Part shown: positions 22,210-31,765 of the stretch, one piece after another | How positions within the stretch are numbered: position 1 is the first letter of the stretch | How the letters are laid out: the number at the start of each line of letters is the position of its first letter | Assembly (NCBI RefSeq): GCF_004843725.1 | Contig: NZ_CP039451.1 | Location: forward strand, 3,540,001 to 3,604,000 | Origin: Psychroserpens sp. NJDZ02 | Lineage (GTDB): Bacteria > Bacteroidota > Bacteroidia > Flavobacteriales > Flavobacteriaceae | Direction: 5' to 3' | DNA length: 64,000 nucleotides | Made by a program: the position numbers and the translations under genes | The notes under the pieces: generated by a model | The model's input: only the letters and a program-made list of their open reading frames with translations | The model's database searches: none | What the model was told of the DNA's origin: nothing

Positions 22210-25122
22210 TTAGAATTTATAATTTACTGATAAGTTAAACATTGTTCCTAGTTGACTAAAATGGAACCCATCATAAGTCATTTGAGAGTAACGTTGGTTA
22301 AATGTAATTAAGTTAGATTGGTTTTGAGTTGCTGCAGCATCTGCAAGGATAGCATCTCCAGCAGCATTTTCTGCTTTAAACTCCCATTCAGGTAATACAT
22401 TTAAAAGGTTATTGACATTTAAAGAAAGCGTTAACTTTTCTGAAGCATTAAAGTTAATCCCTAAATCGGTAACAATTTTAGGAATAAACTCTGTACGTAA
22501 ATCAGTGCTCAATCCTTGTTGCTTGAAGGTTGTTTTACCAAAATAAGTGTTATTTAAAGAAAATCCGAATTTTCCAATATCATAATTAGCACCTAAAATC
22601 CATTTAGTTTCTGGTCTAGAAGTAAAAAATAAGGCTTCTTGTGTAGCGTTAATTACAGATTGTCCGGAATTAGCAACTAAGGCAATGTCCTTCACAGCGC
22701 CATCTCTTTCGTTTGTAATGGTATAGTTACCTGATAAGTTAATATCTAAATCACCTTCACCGATTCCAATATTTTTCTGACTTAAAACGATGTCAATACC
22801 TGAAGTTTTAGTGTCTATAGCATTAGAAAAGAAACTAACATCACTTAAGTTGTTGTTTCTTAAGATGTCATCTAAAGCAGTTGTACCAATGTTATTTCCG
22901 TTAGCATCAAAAGCTGTTCCTGTAATTTCAGAACCTAAAACAATTCTGTCTTGTACATTAATACTATAGTAATCGACAGTAAATGTTAAGTTGTTGGCTA
23001 GTTTACCACCAAACCCAATAGTAAAGTTATTAGAGGTTTCAGCATCTAATTCTGGAATACCTAATAACTTGGCTTGTGTTGATACGTTGTTTATTAAACC
23101 TCCAACTTGAATCCCTTGTCCAGCGACAAAACTATATTGTGCTTTTTGAGTATAGATTTGATGTAATGTAGGAGCTCTAAATCCTGAAGATATTGAGGCT
23201 CTAGCGGTTAAGTTGTCTGTGATTTTATAACGAGTACTAAATTTGTACACAAAAGTGTTTCCAAAATCAGAATAATTTTCTGTCCTAACGGTACCACTTA
23301 ATAAAAAGGCATCAGATACATCATAATCTAAAGAGAAATAAGCACCAATATTGTAGCGGTTAAATTTACCGGAGTTCTCAGGACTATTTCCTGAAAAAGA
23401 ATCTGCACCACCACCATCATAAGACGCTAATTCGCCTTCGATGACTTCAAAAGTTTCATTTCTAAATTCAGCACCAAAACCAACACTTACTTGGTCAGAT
23501 AATACTCTTGAAATATCAATATTACCGACGTTATGTGTGAATTTTGTTCCTCCTGGATTAAATGATTGTTGACTGTTTTCTCTATATAATTCTGTAGGTT
23601 CAAATCCTTCTCCTGGGTCAACTTGACCATTCCCATTAGCATCATCAAAAGTTGGTACAAAAACAACATTCCTGTTATGAGATTGACTAACCGTATACGT
23701 TTGCGTGTTTCCACCTGTTGTGTAACTTAAGTCAACATTCCATTCGTTTATTTTTGTTTTAACACCTACGGTACCATTGTAATCGTTTAATAAACCTTCA
23801 AAAGTAGGAGTGTAACCATCGTATCCTCCAGCAGTATTAGGGTTGTCTCCAGGGAAAAAATCAGCTAAATAAGGGTCAGCTTCAACAGATCTCCAGTACG
23901 GTGTTCTATTGTTTGCAAAACTATTTACTTTTTTATAGACATAGGCTGCGTTAAAGTATAGTTCGGTATTATCTGCAACATCAAAACCTCCATTGATCAA
24001 GAATTTTGAAGCAGCATTTTCAGGAGAACCATTGACGTTATCTGCATCGGGATTACGACTCAAATATTCGTTAATTTGAGCTGCTCCAGCAGCGTTATCT
24101 GCGGTAATGGAAGCTGCAGTAGCACCGTTAACGTAATTATCAGGATCAGTAGGGTCTACAAAAATAAAATCGGCATATTCACCTCCTTCTAATGGTTCTC
24201 CATTTACCCCAAGATTAGAGGTTCCTCCATCAACAGTTCCAGGTCTATTTGCTAAATTAGTTTTAGAAAAGTCTATTGTGTAGTTGATAAATCCTTTATC
24301 ATCTCCTACGGTTGTTCCATTATTTACAGAAATACCAACCATTTCGCCATCACCTTCACTAGTAATACCAGATCTTAATGTAGCAGACCCAAAGTTTGTA
24401 TTATCTTTTAGTATGATATTCATTACTCCAGCAATCGCATCAGATCCGTATTGTGCAGAAGCGCCATCACGCAAAATTTCGACACGTTTAATAGCGTCGG
24501 TAGGTATTGCTGAGATATCTGCACCGGTTTCTCCACGACCTGGAGAGGTTTGTGTGTATAATAAAGCACTTAAGTTTTTACGTTTTCCATTAATTAATAT
24601 CAATGTTCTACTTGGTCCCATATTTCTAATTTCATAAGGGTCTAATAAAGAAGTGGCATCATTAACAGGGGTTTGTACTGTATTAAAAGAAGGGATTCTG
24701 TACTGTAATGCCTTGTCAAATGTAGGTTGGCCGGTAGAGGTTAATTCTTTTATGCCGACAACATCAATAGGTAGTGCACTATTAACATTACTTCTAGGAG
24801 CGGTTCTTGATCCGACTAATACGACTTCGTCTAAAGTTTCGCCACTAGCCATAATAATGTTTATGTCTGTTTGACCATTAACAATTACTTCCTGGGTATC
24901 GTAACCTACATAGCTAAATACAAGTGTAGCACCATCGGCAACATCTAACGAATATCTTCCGTCAAAATCAGTAGTTGTTCCATTACTGGTGCCTTTTTCG
25001 ATAACATTTACAGTAGGGATACCAAAGTCGTCATCGCCGGTAACAGTTCCGGTGACATAGGTTTGGGCGTTTGCAAAAGCTACTGAGAGAAGTAGCAAAA
25101 ACAATAGTTTTAGTTTTTTCAT
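22210..25122 (-). CDS. TonB-dependent outer membrane receptor
   Basis: The product is 970 aa. Signal peptide MKKLKLLFLLLLSVAFANAQ; CarboxypepD-like domain at about 22-90 with DFDGRYSLDVADGATLVFSY and VGYDTQEV; plug at about 105-240 with LQYRIPSFNTVQ, RTLILINGKRKN, ADISAIPTDAIKRVEIL and GASAQYGSDAIAGVMNIIL; barrel to the C-terminus, ending in Phe. The barrel loops contain DDANGNGQVDPGEGFEP, a calcium-loop-like insertion. It imports a large substrate powered by TonB; the substrate cannot be told from sequence. There is no SusD-like gene next to it, so a glycan Sus system is unlikely. Confidence 0.9.
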   Translation of the reverse strand: MKKLKLLFLLLLSVAFANAQTYVTGTVTGDDDFGIPTVNVIEKGTSNGTTTDFDGRYSLDVADGATLVFSYVGYDTQEVIVNGQTDINIIMASGETLDEVVLVGSRTAPRSNVNSALPIDVVGIKELTSTGQPTFDKALQYRIPSFNTVQTPVNDATSLLDPYEIRNMGPSRTLILINGKRKNLSALLYTQTSPGRGETGADISAIPTDAIKRVEILRDGASAQYGSDAIAGVMNIILKDNTNFGSATLRSGITSEGDGEMVGISVNNGTTVGDDKGFINYTIDFSKTNLANRPGTVDGGTSNLGVNGEPLEGGEYADFIFVDPTDPDNYVNGATAASITADNAAGAAQINEYLSRNPDADNVNGSPENAASKFLINGGFDVADNTELYFNAAYVYKKVNSFANNRTPYWRSVEADPYLADFFPGDNPNTAGGYDGYTPTFEGLLNDYNGTVGVKTKINEWNVDLSYTTGGNTQTYTVSQSHNRNVVFVPTFDDANGNGQVDPGEGFEPTELYRENSQQSFNPGGTKFTHNVGNIDISRVLSDQVSVGFGAEFRNETFEVIEGELASYDGGGADSFSGNSPENSGKFNRYNIGAYFSLDYDVSDAFLLSGTVRTENYSDFGNTFVYKFSTRYKITDNLTARASISSGFRAPTLHQIYTQKAQYSFVAGQGIQVGGLINNVSTQAKLLGIPELDAETSNNFTIGFGGKLANNLTFTVDYYSINVQDRIVLGSEITGTAFDANGNNIGTTALDDILRNNNLSDVSFFSNAIDTKTSGIDIVLSQKNIGIGEGDLDINLSGNYTITNERDGAVKDIALVANSGQSVINATQEALFFTSRPETKWILGANYDIGKFGFSLNNTYFGKTTFKQQGLSTDLRTEFIPKIVTDLGINFNASEKLTLSLNVNNLLNVLPEWEFKAENAAGDAILADAAATQNQSNLITFNQRYSQMTYDGFHFSQLGTMFNLSVNYKF

Positions 25123-25293
25123 TTTTATAGGTTTTAATTAATTAGACACTAAAATATGTTAAAATTTTAACAAAGCAATATTATATCTTCAGTATTTTAC
25201 CTTTCAAACTGTGTTTTATGTATGTAATTTGCTTTTTTCTTGCTTAAATTTTACTGATAATGTGAAAAAATTAAATATATATTAAGGTCTTAA

Positions 25294-25319
25294 TTGTTTC
25301 CGAGATAGTACTATATTTG
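25294..25319 (+). promoter_or_regulatory. Bacteroidota promoter of ychF
   Basis: TATATTTG (25312-25319) is a perfect TAnnTTTG -7 box; ATTG at 25293-25296 may serve as the -33 element. It lies 31 bases before the ychF ATG at 25350. Confidence 0.65.
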
Positions 25320-25349
25320 CAGCCTTAAATTATCATAAATTTTTTGTAC

Positions 25350-26444
25350 ATGAAAGCAGGTATAGTAGGATTGCCAAACGTTGGGAAGTCAACGTTATTT
25401 AATTGTTTATCTAACGCAAAAGCACAAAGTGCAAACTTTCCGTTTTGTACTATTGAGCCTAACATCGGTGTGGTAAATGTGCCAGATCCTAGATTGGAAA
25501 AATTAGAAACTTTAGTTAACCCAGAACGTGTATTACCAGCAACTGTAGAGATTGTTGATATTGCAGGGTTAGTAAAAGGCGCAAGTAAAGGTGAAGGTTT
25601 AGGGAATCAGTTTCTAGGAAATATTAGAGAGACTGATGCTATTTTACATGTATTGCGTTGTTTTGATAACGATAATATTATACATGTTGATGGTAATGTA
25701 GATCCTATTAGAGATAAGGAAACTATTGACATGGAGCTACAACTTAAAGATTTAGAGACTGTAGATAAAAAATTAGATAAAGTTAAGCGTGCTGCAAAAA
25801 CAGGAAATAAAGAGGCTCAAAAAGAAGAAGCTGTTTTGCTAAAACTTAAAGCTGGTTTAGAAGCTGGTTTATCGGTAAGAGCATTAGAATTTTCTGACGA
25901 GGATTTAGAGGAGTTTGTTAATCCTGCACAATTAATTACAGGTAAACCTGTATTATATGTGTGTAATGTAGATGAAGAAAGTGCGGTTTCTGGAAATGCT
26001 TACGTGGATCTTGTAAAGGATGCTGTTAAGGACGAAAATGCTGAAGTAATTGTTTTAGCAGTAGGTACGGAAGCTGATATTAACGAGTTGGATGATTATG
26101 AAGAGCGTCAAATGTTTTTGTCTGATATTGGTTTGGAAGAACCAGGGTCTGCTAAATTGATTCGTTCTGCTTACAAGTTATTAAATCAACAAACGTATTT
26201 TACAGCAGGTGTAAAAGAGGTGAGAGCCTGGACTATAAATGTAGGATCTACTGCACCTCAAGCAGCAGGAGTTATTCATACGGATTTCGAAAAAGGATTT
26301 ATTCGTGCGGAAGTTATTGGATATGATGACTATGTGGAGTATGGTAGTGAATCTAAAGTAAAAGAAGCAGGAAAAATGAGAGTAGAAGGTAAGGCGTATG
26401 TCGTTAAAGACGGGGATGTAATGCATTTCTTATTTAACGTATAA
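25350..26444 (+). CDS. ychF: Redox-regulated ATPase YchF (Obg-like)
   Basis: The product is 364 aa from the ATG at 25350; a TTG two codons upstream is also in frame but less likely. Universal P-loop protein that binds ATP rather than GTP and associates with ribosomes. The P-loop is [15 protein letters not shown], switch region [20 protein letters not shown], and a coiled-coil segment spans about 130-165. Instead of the GTP-specific NKxD it has CNVDEE, the usual YchF variant. The C-terminal TGS domain includes [18 protein letters not shown]. Length and motifs are complete. It is followed by two terminators. Confidence 0.95.
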   Translation: MKAGIVGLPNVGKSTLFNCLSNAKAQSANFPFCTIEPNIGVVNVPDPRLEKLETLVNPERVLPATVEIVDIAGLVKGASKGEGLGNQFLGNIRETDAILHVLRCFDNDNIIHVDGNVDPIRDKETIDMELQLKDLETVDKKLDKVKRAAKTGNKEAQKEEAVLLKLKAGLEAGLSVRALEFSDEDLEEFVNPAQLITGKPVLYVCNVDEESAVSGNAYVDLVKDAVKDENAEVIVLAVGTEADINELDDYEERQMFLSDIGLEEPGSAKLIRSAYKLLNQQTYFTAGVKEVRAWTINVGSTAPQAAGVIHTDFEKGFIRAEVIGYDDYVEYGSESKVKEAGKMRVEGKAYVVKDGDVMHFLFNV

Positions 26445-26460
26445 AGATTATTGCTCTTGC

Positions 26461-26536
26461 AATAAAACAAGCTAATTTACTTGTTTTATTTTTAAAATAT
26501 AAAGCACTAAAACGAGATGAATTTTCATCTCGTTTT
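26461..26536 (+). terminator. Two consecutive terminator hairpins after ychF
   Basis: AATAAAACAAG / CTTGTTTTATT (26461-26490) and AAAACGAGATGA-ATTT-TCATCTCGTTTT (26509-26536) with T8. The second is the stronger one. Confidence 0.8.
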
Positions 26537-26559
26537 TTTTATTTCACAACCTTTGATTT

Positions 26560-27018
26560 ATGCCTCTAATCCAATTAAAAACAGTAATAGATTCAGATAT
26601 TCAAACCTGTTTTTATCTGTCTAGAAATATAGATTTTCATAAGGATTCTATGGCGCATTCTAACGAAAAAGCTATAGCAGGAAAGACTTCAGGGTTAATT
26701 GAGTTAAATGAATGGGTGACCTGGGAAGCGTCTCATTTTGGTATCAAACAGAAGTTAACGTCTAAAATAACGGTGTTGGATGCGCCTTATTATTTTGTAG
26801 ATGAAATGGTCTCCGGAGCCTTTAAAAGTTTTAAGCACGAACATATTTTTGTTTTTGAAGACGGTAAAACACTTATGACGGATAAATTTTGGTTTAAATC
26901 ACCTTTTGGAGTGTTAGGCCGATTGGCAAATACTCTGTTTTTAAACAAATACATGACCACACTATTAAAAACTAGAAACCAATATTTAAAGGATAAAGCA
27001 GAATCTGTTAAAAATTAA
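26560..27018 (+). CDS. SRPBCC-fold protein
   Basis: The product is 152 aa. The pattern PLIQLKTVIDSDIQTCFYL at the start, ISLNEWVTWEASHFG-like middle (GLIELNEWVTWEASHFGI) and SGAFKSFKHEHIFVFEDGK fits the START/SRPBCC helix-grip fold, often annotated 'cell division protein' or polyketide cyclase-like. These proteins bind hydrophobic ligands in a cavity. The C-terminal helix FGVLGRLANTLFLNKYMTTL is typical. It has no signal peptide. It lies between ychF and parE as a single gene. The ligand is unknown. Confidence 0.8.
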   Translation: MPLIQLKTVIDSDIQTCFYLSRNIDFHKDSMAHSNEKAIAGKTSGLIELNEWVTWEASHFGIKQKLTSKITVLDAPYYFVDEMVSGAFKSFKHEHIFVFEDGKTLMTDKFWFKSPFGVLGRLANTLFLNKYMTTLLKTRNQYLKDKAESVKN

Positions 27019-27129
27019 CCTTCTGAACAATAATATCTATTTATTGTTAATTACTTTATTGCTTCAAGGTTTCATTTTTTAAAGGGTTATATTATATTAG
27101 CAACGTATCTCAAATCGCACCTAAATTTT

Positions 27130-28989
27130 ATGTCAGAACAAACTAAATATACCGAAGACAATATACGATCATTAGACTGGAAAGAACATATTCGTATGCG
27201 TCCGGGAATGTATATTGGTAAGCTTGGTGATGGATCGTCTCCGGATGATGGTATATACATTCTACTAAAGGAGGTGTTGGATAACTCTATTGATGAGTTT
27301 GTTATGGGGGCTGGAAAAAATATTGAGATTTCTATCCAAGGGAGTAAAGTTATCGTTCGTGATTATGGACGTGGTATTCCGTTAGGTAAAGTCGTAGATG
27401 TTGTGTCTAAAATGAATACCGGTGGTAAGTATGATTCTAAAGCCTTTAAAAAATCAGTAGGATTAAACGGTGTTGGTACAAAAGCGGTAAATGCATTGTC
27501 TTCTTATTTTAGAGTGGAATCTTCTAGAGATGGAAAAAGTGCGTCTGCAGATTTTGCTCAGGGTAATTTAATGGACGAAGAGTTTTTAGAAGAAACGACA
27601 CGTCGCAAAGGAACAAAGGTTTCTTTTATCCCGGATGAAATTATATTTAAAAACTACAAGTATAGAGCAGAGTATATTGTTAAAATGCTTAAAAACTATG
27701 TGTACTTAAACCCAGGTTTAACCATTGTGTTTAATGGTGAGAAGTACTATAGTGAAAATGGTTTAAAAGATTTATTAGCTGAAAAAATAGCAGAAACAGA
27801 TTTACTATATCCAATTATTCATCTTCGTGGAGATGATATTGAAGTAGCGTTAACACATAGTAAAACGCAGTACAGTGAAGAATATAATAGTTTTGTAAAC
27901 GGACAGAATACCACACAAGGTGGAACACACTTAAATGCCTTTAGAGAAGGGATCGTAAAAACAATTCGTGACTTTTTTGGTAAGCAATATGATGCGTCAG
28001 ATATACGTAAGTCTGTAGTAAGTGCCGTAGCCATTAAGGTTATGGAGCCTATTTTTGAAAGTCAGACTAAAACAAAATTAGGATCTACGGATATGGGGGG
28101 CGAGCTTCCGACTGTGCGTACTTATATTACCGATTTTTTAAAAACATATCTAGATAATTATTTACACAAAAACCCTGACACGGCAGAGAAAATTCAACGT
28201 AAAATTTTACAGGCAGAACGTGAGCGTAAAGAATTATCAGGAATTAGAAAATTAGCCAAGGATCGTGCTAAAAAAGCGAGTTTGCACAATAAAAAACTAC
28301 GGGATTGTCGTGTGCATTTTGGTGATATTAAAAACGAACGTAACTTAGAAAGTACCTTGTTTATAACGGAGGGAGATTCGGCATCAGGTAGTATTACCAA
28401 ATCTCGAGATGTGAATACGCAAGCGGTGTTTAGTTTAAAAGGAAAGCCTTTAAATTGTTATGGGTTAACTAAAAAAATTGTTTACGAAAACGAAGAGTTT
28501 AATCTCTTGCAAGCGGCACTAAATATAGAAGAGTCATTAGAGGATTTACGGTATAACAATGTCGTAATAGCAACGGATGCCGATGTCGATGGGATGCACA
28601 TTCGATTGTTGTTAATTACTTTCTTTTTACAATTTTTTCCTGAAGTTATAAAAGAAGGGCATTTGTATATATTACAAACGCCATTGTTTAGAGTACGTAA
28701 TAAAAAAGAAACAATTTATTGTTATAGCGATCAAGAAAGACGGGATGCTATCGAAAAGCTAAAACCTAAACCTGAGATTACCCGATTTAAAGGTTTGGGG
28801 GAAATTAGTCCAGATGAATTTGTGCATTTTATTGGGGAAGATATACGATTAGATCCAATTATGTTGGACGACAATATGTCTATTGAAGACTTACTATCCT
28901 TTTATATGGGAAAAAACACACCAACAAGACAAGAGTTTATTATTGATAATCTAAAAGTTGAACTTGATTTAATCGAAGAGGATAAATAG
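27130..28989 (+). CDS. parE: DNA topoisomerase IV subunit B
   Basis: ATPase subunit of topoisomerase IV, which unlinks daughter chromosomes. The product is 619 aa. GHKL ATPase domain: [28 protein letters not shown] and [16 protein letters not shown]; transducer domain with [21 protein letters not shown] domain with [14 protein letters not shown] and [16 protein letters not shown]-terminal [13 protein letters not shown]. All catalytic motifs are present. It lies directly against parC: the parE stop ends at 28989 and the parC ATG starts at 28990, so the subunits are co-translated. The identity as ParE rather than GyrB rests on pairing with the neighbouring ParC and its short length. Confidence 0.94.
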   Translation: MSEQTKYTEDNIRSLDWKEHIRMRPGMYIGKLGDGSSPDDGIYILLKEVLDNSIDEFVMGAGKNIEISIQGSKVIVRDYGRGIPLGKVVDVVSKMNTGGKYDSKAFKKSVGLNGVGTKAVNALSSYFRVESSRDGKSASADFAQGNLMDEEFLEETTRRKGTKVSFIPDEIIFKNYKYRAEYIVKMLKNYVYLNPGLTIVFNGEKYYSENGLKDLLAEKIAETDLLYPIIHLRGDDIEVALTHSKTQYSEEYNSFVNGQNTTQGGTHLNAFREGIVKTIRDFFGKQYDASDIRKSVVSAVAIKVMEPIFESQTKTKLGSTDMGGELPTVRTYITDFLKTYLDNYLHKNPDTAEKIQRKILQAERERKELSGIRKLAKDRAKKASLHNKKLRDCRVHFGDIKNERNLESTLFITEGDSASGSITKSRDVNTQAVFSLKGKPLNCYGLTKKIVYENEEFNLLQAALNIEESLEDLRYNNVVIATDADVDGMHIRLLLITFFLQFFPEVIKEGHLYILQTPLFRVRNKKETIYCYSDQERRDAIEKLKPKPEITRFKGLGEISPDEFVHFIGEDIRLDPIMLDDNMSIEDLLSFYMGKNTPTRQEFIIDNLKVELDLIEEDK

Positions 28990-31746
28990 ATGATAGAAGA
29001 AAACGACGACCTAGCCAACGACGACTTAGTTAACGATAACCAAGATAATTTAGAGCATCAAGAACCGCAGGAAACCATTACCAGAATTACTGGTATGTAT
29101 AAAGAGTGGTTTTTAGATTATGCGTCCTATGTAATATTAGAACGTGCGGTACCAGCTATTGAAGATGGTTTCAAGCCTGTGCAACGACGTATTATGCATT
29201 CCATGAAGGATTTGGATGATGGTAGATACAACAAGGTAGCCAATATTGTTGGGCATACCATGCAGTATCACCCTCATGGAGATGCCAGTATTGCGGATGC
29301 TATGGTGCAGATTGGACAAAAAGATTTACTGATAGATACTCAGGGAAACTGGGGAAATATTCTAACGGGAGATCGTGCGGCAGCAGCAAGATATATCGAA
29401 GCCAGAATTTCAAAATTTGGATTGGATGTTGTCTTTAATCCTAAAATTACAAAATGGCAATCGTCTTATGATGGTCGTCGTAAGGAGCCTACAAATTTAC
29501 CTGTTATGTTTCCTTTATTGCTAGCGCAAGGAGGAGAGGGGATTGCGGTTGGGTTATCCACAAAAATATTACCTCATAATTTTATCGAGCTTATTGATGC
29601 GTCTGTAAAACATTTACAAGGGAAGCGTTTTACAATATTACCAGATTTTCCGACAGGAGGTATTGCAGATTGTAGTCAGTATAATGATGGACTCCGTGGA
29701 GGTAAAATACGCTGTCGTGCTAAGATTAGTCAATTAGATAAAAATACTTTAGTGGTTAATGAGTTACCTTTTGGTACCACGACCACATCGTTAATTGATT
29801 CGATATTAAAAGCGAACGATAAAGGGAAGATTAAAATAAAAAAAATTGAAGATAATACAGCTGCTACGGTAGAGATTTTGATTCATTTACCTGCAGGATT
29901 GTCACCGGACAAAACGATTGATGCTTTGTATGCTTTTACAGCATGCGAGAGTTCAATTTCGCCATTAGGTTGTGTTATTGAAGATAATAAACCACTATTT
30001 GTTGGGGTGACAGAAATGTTGCGTCGTAGTACAGATAATACAGTTGATTTATTAAAACAAGAACTTGAAATCAAGCTAGGCGAGTTTGAAGAGCAGTGGC
30101 ACTTTGCTAGTTTAGAGCGTATTTTTATTGAAAATCGTATCTATCGTGATATAGAAGAGGAAGAAACTTGGGAAGGTGTTATTAAAGCTATTGATAAAGG
30201 ACTTCAGCCACATATAAAACATTTAAAACGCGCGGTTACCGAAGAAGATATTACGCGTTTAACAGAAATTAGAATTAAACGTATTTCTAAATTTGATATC
30301 GACAAAGCACAGCAAAAAATTGATGCACTTGATGCGAGTATTGCGGAAGTAAAACATCATTTAGCACATTTAATTGAGTATGCTATTGCTTATTTTGTGA
30401 GATTGAATAAAGAGTATGGTGCAGGGCGTGAGCGTAAAACAGAATTGCGAGCGTTTGAAGATGTCGATGCGACTAAAGTTGTTATTAGAAATACTAAACT
30501 TTATGTAAATAGAGAAGAAGGATTTATCGGTACGTCTTTAAAACGTGATGAGTATATTGGTGATTGTAGTGATATTGATGATATTATTGCATTTACTGCT
30601 GAAGGTAAAATGATGGTTACTAAAGTGGATAGTAAAACCTTTATAGGTAAAAATATTATCCATGTGGCTGTGTTTAAGAAAAAAGATAAGCGTACTATTT
30701 ATAATATGATTTATCGTGATGGAGTAAAAGGGGCTTCTTATGTCAAGCGTTTTGCGGTAACCTCAATGACAAGAGATAAAGATTATGATTTAACTAACGG
30801 TAATAAAGGGTCTAAAATCTGGTATTTTTCAGCTAATCCAAATGGAGAAGCGGAAGTGGTTGCTATTAGTTTGAGGCAAGTCGGTAGTGTTAAAAAGTTA
30901 AAATGGGATTTTGATTTTGCTGATATTTTGATAAAGGGTAGGGCGTCTAAAGGTAATGTGGTGACAAAGCATGCTATAAAAACGGTCGAGCTTAAGGAAA
31001 AAGGGATCTCTACATTAAAGCCGCGTAAAATATGGTTTGATGATACTGTTCAGAGGTTAAATGTTGATGGTAGAGGAGAATTGGTTGGGGAGTTTAGAGG
31101 AGAGGATAAGTTGCTTATTATAAATCAAAAGGGAATTGTTAAAACAGTGACTCCGGAAGTGACCTTACATTTTGATAACGATATGATTGTTATGGAAAAA
31201 TGGGTGCCTAAAAAACCTATTTCGGCTATCTATTTTGATGGCGAAAAAGAACGGTATTATGTAAAGCGTTTTATTATTGAAAATGAAAATAAAGAAGAGT
31301 CGTTTATAACGGAACATGAAAAGTCGCAATTAGAAATTGTATCTACAGATTGGAAGCCGGTGGCTGAAATTGTTTTTGCTAAGGAAAGAGGGAAAGATAG
31401 AAAAGAAAATGAAGAAGTTAATTTAGAAGAATTTATTTCTATTAAAGGAATTACTGCCTTAGGAAATCAATTAACTAAAGATAAGGTGAATGCAATTAAT
31501 TTATTAGATCCAATTCCCTATGAAGCTCCAGAAGAAATTCCTGCAGAAGAATTAGAAGAAGAGGTTGTTGAAGAAGATGTTATTTCTGAAAAAACTAAAA
31601 TAAAGACGAAACTAGAACAAGAAATAGTCTCTGACCATGAGAATAAACATGATACTATGATTGAAAATAGTGAGGAAAAAACAAAATTAGATGATGACCC
31701 TAGTGATTTAGAATCAGATGATAATGGTCAAGCAAAACTATTTTAA
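28990..31746 (+). CDS. parC: DNA topoisomerase IV subunit A
   Basis: The DNA breakage-reunion subunit, 918 aa. The winged-helix domain starts with SYVILERAVPAIEDGFKPVQ; the active-site Tyr is Tyr135 in AAARYIEARI. A tower and coiled coil follow (about 380-480), then a C-terminal beta-pinwheel (about 500-780). The last 100 residues form an acidic, low-complexity tail (EEIPAEELEEEVVEEDVI) ending in DDNGQAKLF. A diverged copy of this tail without the rest of the gene lies at about 36,900-37,042, a trace of a tandem duplication. No terminator is obvious in the 19 bases before the convergent gene. Confidence 0.94.
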   Translation: MIEENDDLANDDLVNDNQDNLEHQEPQETITRITGMYKEWFLDYASYVILERAVPAIEDGFKPVQRRIMHSMKDLDDGRYNKVANIVGHTMQYHPHGDASIADAMVQIGQKDLLIDTQGNWGNILTGDRAAAARYIEARISKFGLDVVFNPKITKWQSSYDGRRKEPTNLPVMFPLLLAQGGEGIAVGLSTKILPHNFIELIDASVKHLQGKRFTILPDFPTGGIADCSQYNDGLRGGKIRCRAKISQLDKNTLVVNELPFGTTTTSLIDSILKANDKGKIKIKKIEDNTAATVEILIHLPAGLSPDKTIDALYAFTACESSISPLGCVIEDNKPLFVGVTEMLRRSTDNTVDLLKQELEIKLGEFEEQWHFASLERIFIENRIYRDIEEEETWEGVIKAIDKGLQPHIKHLKRAVTEEDITRLTEIRIKRISKFDIDKAQQKIDALDASIAEVKHHLAHLIEYAIAYFVRLNKEYGAGRERKTELRAFEDVDATKVVIRNTKLYVNREEGFIGTSLKRDEYIGDCSDIDDIIAFTAEGKMMVTKVDSKTFIGKNIIHVAVFKKKDKRTIYNMIYRDGVKGASYVKRFAVTSMTRDKDYDLTNGNKGSKIWYFSANPNGEAEVVAISLRQVGSVKKLKWDFDFADILIKGRASKGNVVTKHAIKTVELKEKGISTLKPRKIWFDDTVQRLNVDGRGELVGEFRGEDKLLIINQKGIVKTVTPEVTLHFDNDMIVMEKWVPKKPISAIYFDGEKERYYVKRFIIENENKEESFITEHEKSQLEIVSTDWKPVAEIVFAKERGKDRKENEEVNLEEFISIKGITALGNQLTKDKVNAINLLDPIPYEAPEEIPAEELEEEVVEEDVISEKTKIKTKLEQEIVSDHENKHDTMIENSEEKTKLDDDPSDLESDDNGQAKLF

Positions 31747-31765
31747 TTGAAGGTTTTAATCATTG